Below, one piece after another: positions 16,639 to 24,728 of a DNA stretch of 52,802 bases (positions are counted from its first letter, which is position 1; every line of letters begins with the position of its first letter). A program made the translations under genes and the position numbers. The stretch is from CAZHGD01 sp964531735. Lineage in GTDB: Bacteria > Armatimonadota > UBA10988. Location of the stretch: positions 1 to 52,802 of the forward strand of contig CAZHGD010000033.1 of NCBI GenBank assembly GCA_964531735.1. The letters run 5' to 3'. The notes below the pieces were generated by a model. That model was not told where the DNA came from and made no database searches. It was given only the letters and a program-made list of their open reading frames with translations.

Positions 16639-17013
16639 TCACGAATCCCAGCCCGGCACCGAAGACCACATCGAGTGCATCTCTTCCATCACCGCCTCGG
16701 TGTCCTCGAGCGCGGCAATCGACTTGGTGATGTTCACGTACGTCAGGCGTTGCAGCAGGAAGTCGTACAGCCGGCGAAGGTTGTAGGCGATCTCGCCGCC
16801 CTTCTCTTCGTCCACGGCGCCGTCCAGCTCCTCAACGATCCGTTGCGAGTGGAGCAGGCGATTGTTGGCCAGCTCGTAGTCCTTCTCTTGCAGCGCGCTC
16901 TTGGCCTCGCGGGTGGAGTCGAGCATGGCGTCGTATAGCATGCGCACCAACTGCATCGGAGACGCCGTCTCGATCTGCTGCCTGCGGTACGTCTCGAGGG
17001 CCGGAGCGTACAT
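16639..17013 (-). CDS. fliS: Flagellar export chaperone FliS
   Basis: The 124-residue protein begins MYAPALETYRRQQIETASPM. It is an all-helical FliS with the typical LVRMLYDAMLDSTREA, and later YDFLLQRLTYVNITKS. It binds flagellin's C-terminus and prevents early polymerisation in the cytoplasm. The start at ATG 17013 has a near-ideal GGAGGT five bases upstream; GTG 17019 is the alternative. It is the first gene after a sigma-28-like promoter (17064-17090). Neither flagellin nor FliD is present in this window. Confidence 0.94.
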   Translation of the reverse strand: MYAPALETYRRQQIETASPMQLVRMLYDAMLDSTREAKSALQEKDYELANNRLLHSQRIVEELDGAVDEEKGGEIAYNLRRLYDFLLQRLTYVNITKSIAALEDTEAVMEEMHSMWSSVPGWDS

Positions 17014-17063
17014 TCTCACCTCCCGCGCGAAGCTCTATCCGCCTCGCGCTCATGCCACCTATC

Positions 17064-17090
17064 ATGTCGGCGAGCCCTGCGTCCGGTTTA
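17064..17090 (-). promoter_or_regulatory. Sigma-28 (FliA)-type promoter for fliS
   Basis: On the minus strand TAAA (17087-17090) is followed by exactly 15 bases and GCCGACAT (17064-17071). This matches 6 of 8 positions of the GCCGATAA consensus. It lies about 50 bases upstream of fliS, a classic late flagellar gene. Confidence 0.6.
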
Positions 17091-17122
17091 GGGGCCAGAT
17101 CGGGCTCAGTAGATCGATGGCG

Positions 17123-17980
17123 TTATTCAGCCGCTCCAGCGCGCCGCGCCGCAGCCGTGGCGAGGTTGGCCAGCAGCGCCGCCCCGGTCATCGCGCCGGT
17201 GCCGCCCGGAGTCGGCGTGAACTCGCCCGCGGTGTCCGCCACCTCGGCCGCCACGTCGCCGCACAGACGGCCATCCTGGAAGTTGATGCCGAAGTCGACC
17301 ACCGTCGCCCCGGGCGCCACCATGTCCGGGGTGATCAGCCCGGCCCGACCGACCGCGGCCACCAGGACGTCGGCCTGTCGCGTCACGGCGGCCAGATCCG
17401 GCGTCCGCGAGTGCGCCACCGTCACCGTCGCGTGGCGGTGCAGCAGCAGCAGCGCCATCGGCCGGCCGACAATGGTGCTGCGCCCCACCACCACCGCACG
17501 ACGCCCGGCCAGCGGCACCTGGTAGCGGTCGAGCAGTTCCAGCCCGCCATACGCGGTGGCCGGCACCAGCCCACCCGGCCGACCTTGGAACAGCCAGCCC
17601 GCATTGTCGGGATGGACGCCGTCGATGTCCTTGTCCGGCGCGATCAGCAGGGCCAGGTCATCGGCCGACAGCGGCGACGGCACCGGCTCCTGCAGCATGA
17701 TGCCCGCCACCGACGAGTCCGCGTTCAGCCGCGCCAGCAGGTCGGCCACCGCAGCCGGCGACGAGTCCGCCGCCAACAGTTCCAGGCGCATGGCCACGCC
17801 GGCCGCCGCGAAGACCTTGGCCAAGGTCTTCGCATAGCTGACGGCGCTGGCATCATCGCCCACGCGGACCACGGCCACGTCCGTGGCCACGCCGCGGGCC
17901 GCCAAGGCCGCCAGCTTGGCCTGCGTCTCTTCGCGCCAGGCCAGGGCGGGTTCGCGACCGGTCAACAGACGAGCAGGCAT
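17123..17980 (-). CDS. folD: FolD-like methylenetetrahydrofolate dehydrogenase/cyclohydrolase
   Basis: The 285-residue protein has the usual FolD length. It shows DIDGVHPDNAGWL (substrate Asp), MLQEPVPSP (conserved Gln) and the NADP-binding loop VVVGRSTIVGRPMA. The C-terminal TPTPGGTGAMT is the family's PGGVGPMT motif. It links 5,10-methylene- and 10-formyl-tetrahydrofolate in one-carbon metabolism. The usual YxxxK motif appears as SYAKTLAK: Tyr is present, but position +4 is Leu, with Lys at +2 and +6. The cyclohydrolase lysine may therefore be missing or shifted. A 26-base perfect palindrome lies exactly over this motif. Confidence 0.88.
   Translation of the reverse strand: MPARLLTGREPALAWREETQAKLAALAARGVATDVAVVRVGDDASAVSYAKTLAKVFAAAGVAMRLELLAADSSPAAVADLLARLNADSSVAGIMLQEPVPSPLSADDLALLIAPDKDIDGVHPDNAGWLFQGRPGGLVPATAYGGLELLDRYQVPLAGRRAVVVGRSTIVGRPMALLLLHRHATVTVAHSRTPDLAAVTRQADVLVAAVGRAGLITPDMVAPGATVVDFGINFQDGRLCGDVAAEVADTAGEFTPTPGGTGAMTGAALLANLATAAARRAGAAE
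17808..17833. repeat. 26-base perfect palindrome inside folD
   Basis: GCGAAGACCTTGG is followed directly by its exact reverse complement, with no loop. It encodes the AKTLAKVFA segment around the FolD catalytic-lysine region. Confidence 0.8.
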
Positions 17981-18041
17981 GACTTCAACTCCTGGGTGTC
18001 AAACGCCGTACGGCCCGGCGACGGTTCGGCCGACGGCTCGC

Positions 18042-21000
18042 TCACGGCTCGTCGTAGACCTTCGTGCCGGCGCGGATCGCGTCGCGACTGCGTCGCTCGC
18101 AGGCCTCGCGCCGCCGGTAGCGCTCCTCGCGCCGCCGGTCGGTCTCACACGGCGCGAACCCGGTCAGGCTGTCGCCACGGGGGCGCGCGGCCAAGGCGGC
18201 CTGGCCGGCCCGCAGGATGGCCAGGGCTTCCTGGTAGCCCGGTGCCTCGCGGCCAGCAAACACCGCCAGGCCACGACTCAGCTCCGGTCGGTCGAGGTTC
18301 ACCGCGCCGGGGTCGTTGTCGTCCTTCCAGACGCCCAACTGCTTGAGCCGCTCGCGCTGGGCCGCATTCAGCGGTCCACGGCCGTAGGTGCCGTCGGGAT
18401 AGGCGCTCGCGTAGGTGGGATAGTACGGCGCGTTGAGGTCGATCCAGGTCACCAGACGATCCAGCTCCTCCGGACTCAGGCGCACCTGCTGGTGGCCGCC
18501 TCGCAGCACCTGCACCAGCCGGCTGGCGCGAGCGCCCCACGAGCCGGCCGGCTGGATCTCCGCCGGCCCGGCGCCCACCGCCTTGATCAGCCGCTTGCGC
18601 CAGAGCTCGGTGTAGGCGGTGCTGAACGCCGCGTCGCGGTCGGGCGCCAGCACGACCGCCTTCGCGCCCTGGCCGCCGAAGTCATGGCAGGTCAGGCACC
18701 GGCGGGTGAGCACCGGCTGCACCTCGTCGGCGAAGCTGAACAGGCGGGGCTCGCCATACCAGGGCTGCAACGGGCTCGGCGCCCGGCGCAACGCCGCCGG
18801 CGTCGTGGTGCTGGCCGGCGGCGTCTGCAAGCGGTCGTCATGGCAGCCGACACACCCGTTCCGCTCGCCCGGCCGCGCGATGGTGCCGCTGCGCATCGAC
18901 TGCACCATCTGGCCCTGCTCATCGAGCAACTGGAAGTAGACGAACCGGTCGGCCGGCACCGCGAAGTAGGCCGAGCCGTCCGCCTCCACTGGCACGGTGC
19001 CCAGAATGCGCTTGTTGTTGAAGTCGTGCCAGTTCATCGCCGGCGCTTCCTGGCCCTGACCGTTCCAGGCGGGCCCGGTCCAGTGACGCTTCTCGGGCGA
19101 CTCCACCACGCGCAGCCACTTCACCGTGCCGCGCGCGACGCCCTGCAGGTGCGTGCCCTGGTACACGTCACGCACGTAGAACCGTCCGTCGGGCACCGCC
19201 GGGTCGCCCTGCGGCGCAATCACCGCCGGCCGCGGCCGCGCCGCCAGCGGCAGCGGGTCGAAACAGCCGGGGCCTTCGACGTGAAGCAGCGTCTGGTTGC
19301 CGAACACGTCCACCAGGTACAGGCCCATCTGTTCGCCTTGGCCGGTCATCCGCGAGCACAGGAAGTACTTGTCGCTCAGGGGATACGGGTCCTCGAACTT
19401 CGGCTTGACCGGCAGGAACGTGTCCCAAGCGTTGTTGGCCGTGCCCGGGTCGCGCACGAGCGTCGCGGCCGTGGCCGGCCAGGTGCGCAGCACCGCCGCC
19501 CGCCCGTCCACCGCGCGCCGCGGATCGAGCAGACCCAGCGCGCCCCACGGCCGATCGTGGCACGAGCCCAGCACCGCCATGATCTGCGACGTACCCGGCA
19601 CCGCGCGCGCGTCGATGACGCCGCCGGGCGACGGCGTGTTGTTGCCGTAGACGATGCGGTGGTTGGTCCCGTCGGGATTGCAGCTCCACAAGCCCTGGGC
19701 GTCACCGAAATTCCGGTCGACGTACTCCCAGCGGTCATACAGGACGCGGCCATCGGGCAGCAGCGAACTGTGGCCCTCGAACAGCGTACTGCGGCCGATC
19801 TGGTGGATGTTGGCGCCGTCGGCGGCCATCCGGAACAGGTTGGCCATGATGTGCCGGTTGCACATGCAGTACTTCGGCTCGCGACTGCTCGAGAACACCA
19901 CCTCACCGTCCGGCAGGTAGCACGGGTCGATGTCGGTCACCGCTGCCGCCGAAGTGAGCTGCCGCAGGCCGCTGCCGTCCGCGCCGATCTCGAACAGGTG
20001 GTAGTTCTCCCGGCCGTGGCGCCGCATGGCGAACACGATCCGGCGCCCGTCGAAGGACACGTCCGGGTCGCGAATCACGCCGTCGGTCTGCGTTAGCAGC
20101 GTCCGCACCTGGCCGCCCTGCGCCACGTCGAGCGCTTTGAGCGCCCCGCCGCCCTGGTAGCTGCCGGTGTTGACCTCGCCCACCTGGAACAGCGTCTCGG
20201 TGTTGTGATGGTCCGGACGGTACTGGTGGCGTACCACGAACAGGATCGGCTGCCGCCGCAGCAGCGGGTTGTCCAGCAACGCGGCGCGCGCCAGCGCCTG
20301 ACGTTGCTCTAGTTGCTCGTCGCCGTCGCCGGCCCTGGCCAGCGCGTCGAGGCGCGCCAGGTACTCGGCGCCACGCGGGTACTCCGCCCCGAAGGTGGTC
20401 TGCAGGTCCGCGATGGCCGCGCGCAGCGCCGCCAGGTCCACGGCGTCGGCACTACCCAGCGCCCAGCGGCGCCGTTCGCGCGCGAAGTTCGTCTCGCTGG
20501 CGGCGCGGTCGATCACGCCGTGAGCGGTCACATCGTCGCAGGTGATGTGGCCCCAGCCGCCGGTGTGGTGGTCGACCACGCGCAGGAAGACCAACTGCCC
20601 CACCAGTTGCGGCACCTGCCAGCGCACCGGCTGCAGGTCCTCGTCCATCTTGCCGCCCGCGCGCACCACCTCGCGGCCGTCGGCAGTACACAAGGCGACG
20701 TACGTCTCGGCATGGCCGCCACCGCCGACCAGCAGGCTGATCTCGGGCCCGGTCAGCCGGAACACCGGCGACGCCACCGCGCCGGTATAGCCGTCGTTCG
20801 GCGTGTCCTGCGGCGTCTCCAGCGTGGTCAGAAACCAGCGGCCCTGCTTGTTGTACGGGCGGTTGGTGTTGTGGAACCGCTCGCGACCGGAGATCAGGTG
20901 GCCGAACGAGCCCTCGACCACCTGCCAGCCCTGCGTGTCGCCGCTCTCGAAGTCGAAGCGCAGCAGGTCGGCCGCCGGCGGCTGGGCCGGCAGCGGGCCA

Positions 21001-21059
21001 ACGGACAGGGCCAGCACGGCCACAGAGAGCGCAGCACGGAGGCGGACGACGGGACACAT
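18042..21059 (-). CDS. Secreted HzsA-related protein with PD40-like propeller and two CxxCH haem motifs
   Basis: The 1005-residue protein has an N-terminal signal peptide (RLRAALSVAVLALSVGPLPA). A beta-sandwich-like region follows (about 30-190). A TolB/PD40-type propeller (about 270-560) has repeats such as IRDPDVSFDGRRIVF and YLPDGEVVFSSSRE. The C-terminal part resembles HzsA-related proteins, with two c-type haem sites, CVGCH (about 736) and CLTCH (about 789). It is likely periplasmic or surface-bound and dependent on cytochrome c maturation. True hydrazine synthesis is not implied; such homologues are widespread in planctomycete-type genomes. It is preceded by a small membrane-protein gene on the same strand. 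Confidence 0.85.
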   Translation of the reverse strand: MCPVVRLRAALSVAVLALSVGPLPAQPPAADLLRFDFESGDTQGWQVVEGSFGHLISGRERFHNTNRPYNKQGRWFLTTLETPQDTPNDGYTGAVASPVFRLTGPEISLLVGGGGHAETYVALCTADGREVVRAGGKMDEDLQPVRWQVPQLVGQLVFLRVVDHHTGGWGHITCDDVTAHGVIDRAASETNFARERRRWALGSADAVDLAALRAAIADLQTTFGAEYPRGAEYLARLDALARAGDGDEQLEQRQALARAALLDNPLLRRQPILFVVRHQYRPDHHNTETLFQVGEVNTGSYQGGGALKALDVAQGGQVRTLLTQTDGVIRDPDVSFDGRRIVFAMRRHGRENYHLFEIGADGSGLRQLTSAAAVTDIDPCYLPDGEVVFSSSREPKYCMCNRHIMANLFRMAADGANIHQIGRSTLFEGHSSLLPDGRVLYDRWEYVDRNFGDAQGLWSCNPDGTNHRIVYGNNTPSPGGVIDARAVPGTSQIMAVLGSCHDRPWGALGLLDPRRAVDGRAAVLRTWPATAATLVRDPGTANNAWDTFLPVKPKFEDPYPLSDKYFLCSRMTGQGEQMGLYLVDVFGNQTLLHVEGPGCFDPLPLAARPRPAVIAPQGDPAVPDGRFYVRDVYQGTHLQGVARGTVKWLRVVESPEKRHWTGPAWNGQGQEAPAMNWHDFNNKRILGTVPVEADGSAYFAVPADRFVYFQLLDEQGQMVQSMRSGTIARPGERNGCVGCHDDRLQTPPASTTTPAALRRAPSPLQPWYGEPRLFSFADEVQPVLTRRCLTCHDFGGQGAKAVVLAPDRDAAFSTAYTELWRKRLIKAVGAGPAEIQPAGSWGARASRLVQVLRGGHQQVRLSPEELDRLVTWIDLNAPYYPTYASAYPDGTYGRGPLNAAQRERLKQLGVWKDDNDPGAVNLDRPELSRGLAVFAGREAPGYQEALAILRAGQAALAARPRGDSLTGFAPCETDRRREERYRRREACERRSRDAIRAGTKVYDEP

Positions 21060-21090
21060 GGTGTCAGGACTCCCAGCACCCGAGACGGTT

Positions 21091-21106
21091 CGGGCACCGT
21101 TGCCCG
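21091..21106 (-). repeat. Small intercistronic hairpin upstream of the HzsA-like gene
   Basis: CGGGCA / TGCCCG arms with a CCGT loop lie between the small membrane-protein gene and the HzsA-like gene. It may tune the relative expression of the two. Confidence 0.3.
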
Positions 21107-21143
21107 GCGGTTCGGCACCGGCTCGCGCAGTCCTGCGCCGTGC

Positions 21144-21338
21144 TCACCTACGCCCGTGTTCGTAGATGGTGGCGTCGCCGCCGGTGGGGAACGGCTTGGC
21201 CTGGCGCTGCGCGCGGCTGTCGCGCACGACGAGCCCGCAGAGGATGATCAGCAGGCAGAACACGAGGCCGTAGAGCACCATCCGCAGGCTGGCCGGCCGG
21301 GCGGTCTCGGTGGTCGCGGGCGACGGGTTGGTAGCCAA
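21144..21338 (-). CDS. Small single-pass membrane protein
   Basis: The 64-residue protein has one clear membrane helix (LRMVLYGLVFCLLIILCGLVV) followed by a basic tail (RDSRAQRQ). The start codon is TTG at 21338. It is accepted because GAGGAG lies at the right distance upstream and no better start exists. It sits between the pentapeptide-repeat gene (18 bases upstream) and the HzsA-like cytochrome, all on the minus strand. It could help anchor or assemble that cytochrome, but this is inference; no family is recognised. Confidence 0.6.
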   Translation of the reverse strand: MATNPSPATTETARPASLRMVLYGLVFCLLIILCGLVVRDSRAQRQAKPFPTGGDATIYEHGRR

Positions 21339-21356
21339 TGGGGTTCTCCTCGGCGG

Positions 21357-21902
21357 TCAGTCGGCGCGGGCCAGGCCGTGTTGCTCCGGCTCGAAGCCCG
21401 CTGGGAAGCGGGTGGCGTGACGCCCGGCACTCAGGTAGCGCGCACCGTTCAGCCGCACCGCCTCGAGCGACACGGTCTGCAACTCGCTGCCACTGAGGTC
21501 GGCGCCGGTCAGGTCGGCGCCGGCGAGATTGGCATAGTGCAGGTGGCTGCCGCTCAGATCGGCGCCGCGCAGGTCGGCGCCACGCAGGTTGGCCAGCTCC
21601 AGGTCACAGCCGGTCAGATCGGCGCCGGCCAGGCGGGCTTCGCTCAGGTTGGCGTTGAACAGCTTGGCGTAACGCATCCGCGTGCCGCAGAGGTCGGCCT
21701 GGCGCAGACTGGCCTCGCTGAGGTTGGCGTAGCTCAGGTCGCTGCCCGCCAGCGCCGCCGCGCGCAGATCCGAGCGCGACAGGTCGGCCCCGCTGAGGCA
21801 CACGCCACGGAGCTGGATCTCGGCCAGGGCGGCCTCCACCAGCTCCGCGCCGGCCAACTCGGGGGCCTTCGCCAACACCTCGTCGCGCGTCAGCTTCGCC
21901 AT
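21357..21902 (-). CDS. Pentapeptide-repeat protein
   Basis: The 181-residue protein starts MAKLTRDEVLAKAPELAGA, then has an almost unbroken run of A(D/N)LXX pentapeptides (for example ADLTGCDLELANLRGADLRG). The run should form a right-handed quadrilateral beta-helix. The end reads FPAGFEPEQHGLARAD. Both the N-terminal cap and this ending are shared with the protein at 30382, so the two are paralogues. The start at 21902 is chosen from that shared cap. Function is unknown; known relatives range from DNA mimics to scaffold proteins. It heads a minus-strand run with the small membrane and HzsA-like genes. Confidence 0.88.
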   Translation of the reverse strand: MAKLTRDEVLAKAPELAGAELVEAALAEIQLRGVCLSGADLSRSDLRAAALAGSDLSYANLSEASLRQADLCGTRMRYAKLFNANLSEARLAGADLTGCDLELANLRGADLRGADLSGSHLHYANLAGADLTGADLSGSELQTVSLEAVRLNGARYLSAGRHATRFPAGFEPEQHGLARAD

Positions 21903-21925
21903 GCCGCCAGCGACCTCCCGCTGCG

Positions 21926-21955
21926 AATCTACCGCATCGGACCCCGGGCCGTCAA
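21926..21955 (-). promoter_or_regulatory. Promoter for the pentapeptide-repeat gene
   Basis: On the minus strand TTGACG (21950-21955) and TAGATT (21926-21931) are 18 bases apart. They lie about 24 bases upstream of the pentapeptide-repeat start. Confidence 0.45.
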
Positions 21956-22032
21956 TCCGGCTCGGCCGCGGACCTCGGCAGGTGCCCGGCGGCGGGCGGC
22001 CAACTCGTGGCCTGTCACCCTTGGAGAGCAGT

Positions 22033-24693
22033 ATGCCGCACCGAGCACTACTGGCCGTGGCCTGCTGGGCCGCGATGATCTCGGCCGCGCCCAACGCCGA
22101 TCTGGTGGTCGCGCCACATGGACGCGACGACGCGCCCGGCACGGCCGAACGGCCACTGGCCAGCCTCGACGGCGCCCGCCAGGCCGTGCGGCGCCTGCGG
22201 GCTGCCCAGCCCACCCGCAACACACCGGTGCGCGTCGCCTGCCGCGGCGGCACCTACGCGCTCGCGGCGCCAGTGGTGTTCAGTCCCGAGGATGCGGGCA
22301 CCGCGGCGTCGCCGACCGTCTACGCCGCGGCTCCGGGCGAACAGCCGGTGTTCAGTGGCGGCCGGCGGCTCACCGGTTGGCAGGTCAATGACGGGCGCTG
22401 GACGCTCGACCTGCCCGAAGTGGCCGCCGGTCGCTGGTCGTTCAGCCAACTGTTCGTCAACCAGCAGGCCCGGCAGCGCCCGCGCCTGCCCAAGACCGGC
22501 TACTACACCGTTGCCAAGGAATTGCCGCCCAGCCCCGAGGCGCAGAAGAGGGGCCATGACCGCTTCGCCTTCAAGCGCGGCGACCTCAAGGCCGACTGGC
22601 GCAACCTGAGCGATGTCGAGGTGCTCTGCTTCAACGAGTGGAATATGCACCGGATGCGCATCAAGTCGGTCGATGCAGCCACCGGTGTCGTGCAGTTCAC
22701 CGCGCCGAGCTGCAACACCGCCGGCTGGGCGGCCTTCCACACTGGCTACCGCTACCTGGTCGACAACGTCGCCGAGGCGCTGGACGAGCCGGGTGAGTGG
22801 TACCTCGACCGCCGGACCGGCCGGCTGACCTACTGGCCGCTGCCGGGCGAGGACCCGGCCACCGCCGAGGTCATCGCGCCGGTGCTCGACGAGCTGGTGC
22901 AGGTCAAGGGCGACGCCGCCGGCGACCGGCCGGTGGCGCACATCGTGCTGGAGGGGCTGACCTTCGCGCACACCAACTTCGTCTGCCCGCCAGGCGGCAA
23001 CAGCTTCGCGCAAGCCGAAGCCAACCTGACCGCGGCGTTCGTGGCCCGCGGCGCGCACCACTGGCAGATCACCGGCTGCACCTTCGCCCACCTGGGCACC
23101 TACGGCCTCGACTTCGCCGAGGGCTGTCGCGACAACGCGCTCACCGGCTGCGTGGTGACCGATACCGGCGCCGGCGGCCTGAAGCTCGGCACGCAGGGCA
23201 TCCCGGGTAACGAGAAGCTGCACTCCGGCTGGATGCAGATCACCGACAACGTGTTCTCGCACGGCGGCCGACTGCACCCCGCCGGCATCGGCGTCTGGAT
23301 TGCCCACAGCCCGCACAACGTGGTCGAGCACAACGACATCTACGACTACTACTACACCGGCATCTCGGTCGGCTGGAGTTGGGGCTACGGGCGCAGCTTG
23401 GCCCATGACAACCGCATCGCCGACAACCATGTCCGGCTGATCGGCCAGGGCGTGCTGTCCGATATGGGTGGCATCTACACCCTCGGCCTGTCGCCCGGCA
23501 GCGTCATCGAGCACAACAGCTTCCACGACATCGACGCCTTCAGCTACGGTGGCTGGGGCATCTACTTCGACGAGGGCACCTCAGACATCGTGGCGCGGAA
23601 CAACCTGGTCTACCGCACCAAGACCGGTGGCTTCCACCAGCACTACGGGCGCAACAACCGCTTCGAGAACAACATCGTGGCCTACGCCCGCATCGGCCAG
23701 CTCCAGCGCACGCGGCCCGAGAAGCACCACCAGTTCACCATCGAGCGGAACCTGATCTACTGGGACCAGGGCCCGCTGATGCACGGCAACTGGGGCGATG
23801 CCGAACGCTTCAAGCTCGACCGCAATGTCTACTGGGACGCCTCGGGCACCGAAGTGCGCTTCGGCGGCCAGACGTTGGAGGCCTGGCGCAAGCTCGGGCA
23901 GGATGCGGGCTCGGTGGTGGCCGACCCGGGCTTTGTCGATCCCGAGCATGGCGACTTCCGCCTCAAGCCCGGCTCACCGGCTTTGCAGGTCGGCTTCCAG
24001 CCATTCCCACTGACCGGCTTCGGTCGGCGCACGCGGGGTGGCGAGTGGGCCGTGAAGCCGATGGCCGCGGCCTTCCCGCCACCACCGCCTCCGGCGCCGC
24101 CGGCGCCCATCGACGAGGACTTCGAAGCCTACAACGTGGGCGACCGACCGACCGGCGCCACCGTCTACGAGGACGAGAAGGTCAAGGAGGCCACCTGCCG
24201 CGTCACCGACGAAGCACCGGCCGGCGGGCGGCGGTGCCTGAAGCTGACCGACGCTCCGGGCCAGAAGCACATCTGGGATCCGCATCTCCATTACGATCCC
24301 GGCTTCAGCAGCGGCGTCATCGCGGAGTCGTTCGACCTGAAGCTGACCGCCGGTGCCACGCTGACCCATGAGTGGCGCGACATGACCGCGAATCCGTACG
24401 TCACCGGTCCGGCGCTGGCCGTGGCGGGCGACGGCACGCTCTCAGCCGCCGGGCGCAGCCTGCTCAAGCTGCCGCTGGGCGTGTGGCTGCACCTCCGCAT
24501 CGTGGCCGGGCTGGGCCAGCAGCAGACCGGCCTGTGGACGCTGGAAGTGACGCTGCCGAACCAGGCGCCGCAGACCTTTGCCGACCTGCCTTGCGGCAAG
24601 GGGTTGCGCCAGTTGCGGTGGCTGGGCTGGACCTCGCACGCCAACGCCGTCACGGCGTACTACCTGGACAACCTGAAGGTGGGCCCGCGCTGA
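22033..24693 (+). CDS. Secreted right-handed beta-helix glycan-active protein (GH141-like)
   Basis: The 886-residue protein has a signal peptide (ALLAVACWAAMISAAP). An N-terminal block (VVAPHGRDDAPGTAERPLAS and VACRGGTYALAAPVVFSPED) resembles GH141-type and related beta-helix enzymes. The central beta-helix (about 300-650) is rich in N/H motifs such as VVEHNDIYDYYYTG and IVARNNLVYRT. A proline-rich linker leads to a C-terminal beta-sandwich (about 710-886). The likely role is cleavage or binding of a plant-type polysaccharide outside the cell. ATG 22033 is chosen because GGAGA lies just upstream and the signal peptide starts there. Confidence 0.82.
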   Translation: MPHRALLAVACWAAMISAAPNADLVVAPHGRDDAPGTAERPLASLDGARQAVRRLRAAQPTRNTPVRVACRGGTYALAAPVVFSPEDAGTAASPTVYAAAPGEQPVFSGGRRLTGWQVNDGRWTLDLPEVAAGRWSFSQLFVNQQARQRPRLPKTGYYTVAKELPPSPEAQKRGHDRFAFKRGDLKADWRNLSDVEVLCFNEWNMHRMRIKSVDAATGVVQFTAPSCNTAGWAAFHTGYRYLVDNVAEALDEPGEWYLDRRTGRLTYWPLPGEDPATAEVIAPVLDELVQVKGDAAGDRPVAHIVLEGLTFAHTNFVCPPGGNSFAQAEANLTAAFVARGAHHWQITGCTFAHLGTYGLDFAEGCRDNALTGCVVTDTGAGGLKLGTQGIPGNEKLHSGWMQITDNVFSHGGRLHPAGIGVWIAHSPHNVVEHNDIYDYYYTGISVGWSWGYGRSLAHDNRIADNHVRLIGQGVLSDMGGIYTLGLSPGSVIEHNSFHDIDAFSYGGWGIYFDEGTSDIVARNNLVYRTKTGGFHQHYGRNNRFENNIVAYARIGQLQRTRPEKHHQFTIERNLIYWDQGPLMHGNWGDAERFKLDRNVYWDASGTEVRFGGQTLEAWRKLGQDAGSVVADPGFVDPEHGDFRLKPGSPALQVGFQPFPLTGFGRRTRGGEWAVKPMAAAFPPPPPPAPPAPIDEDFEAYNVGDRPTGATVYEDEKVKEATCRVTDEAPAGGRRCLKLTDAPGQKHIWDPHLHYDPGFSSGVIAESFDLKLTAGATLTHEWRDMTANPYVTGPALAVAGDGTLSAAGRSLLKLPLGVWLHLRIVAGLGQQQTGLWTLEVTLPNQAPQTFADLPCGKGLRQLRWLGWTSHANAVTAYYLDNLKVGPR

Positions 24694-24708
24694 TCTGGTG
24701 CGGCCCCA

Positions 24709-24728
24709 GGGGCGAGGGCTCACGCCCC
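24709..24728. terminator. Candidate hairpin at a convergent gene junction
   Basis: GGGGCG / CGCCCC arms with an 8-base loop lie at the convergent ends of the beta-helix gene and the next gene, overlapping the latter's stop codon. Confidence 0.4.

Noticed and set aside
18042..21059. True hydrazine synthase (anammox) subunit
   Set aside because: Only the general HzsA-related layout is present; no partner HzsB/C genes are nearby, and such homologues are common in non-anammox bacteria.
17883..22391. Long plus-strand open frames (17883-20096 and 20313-22391) opposite the HzsA-like and pentapeptide genes
   Set aside because: They are antisense shadows typical of high-GC DNA. Their products are Arg/Gly/His-rich with no recognisable domains, while the minus-strand frames have clear families.
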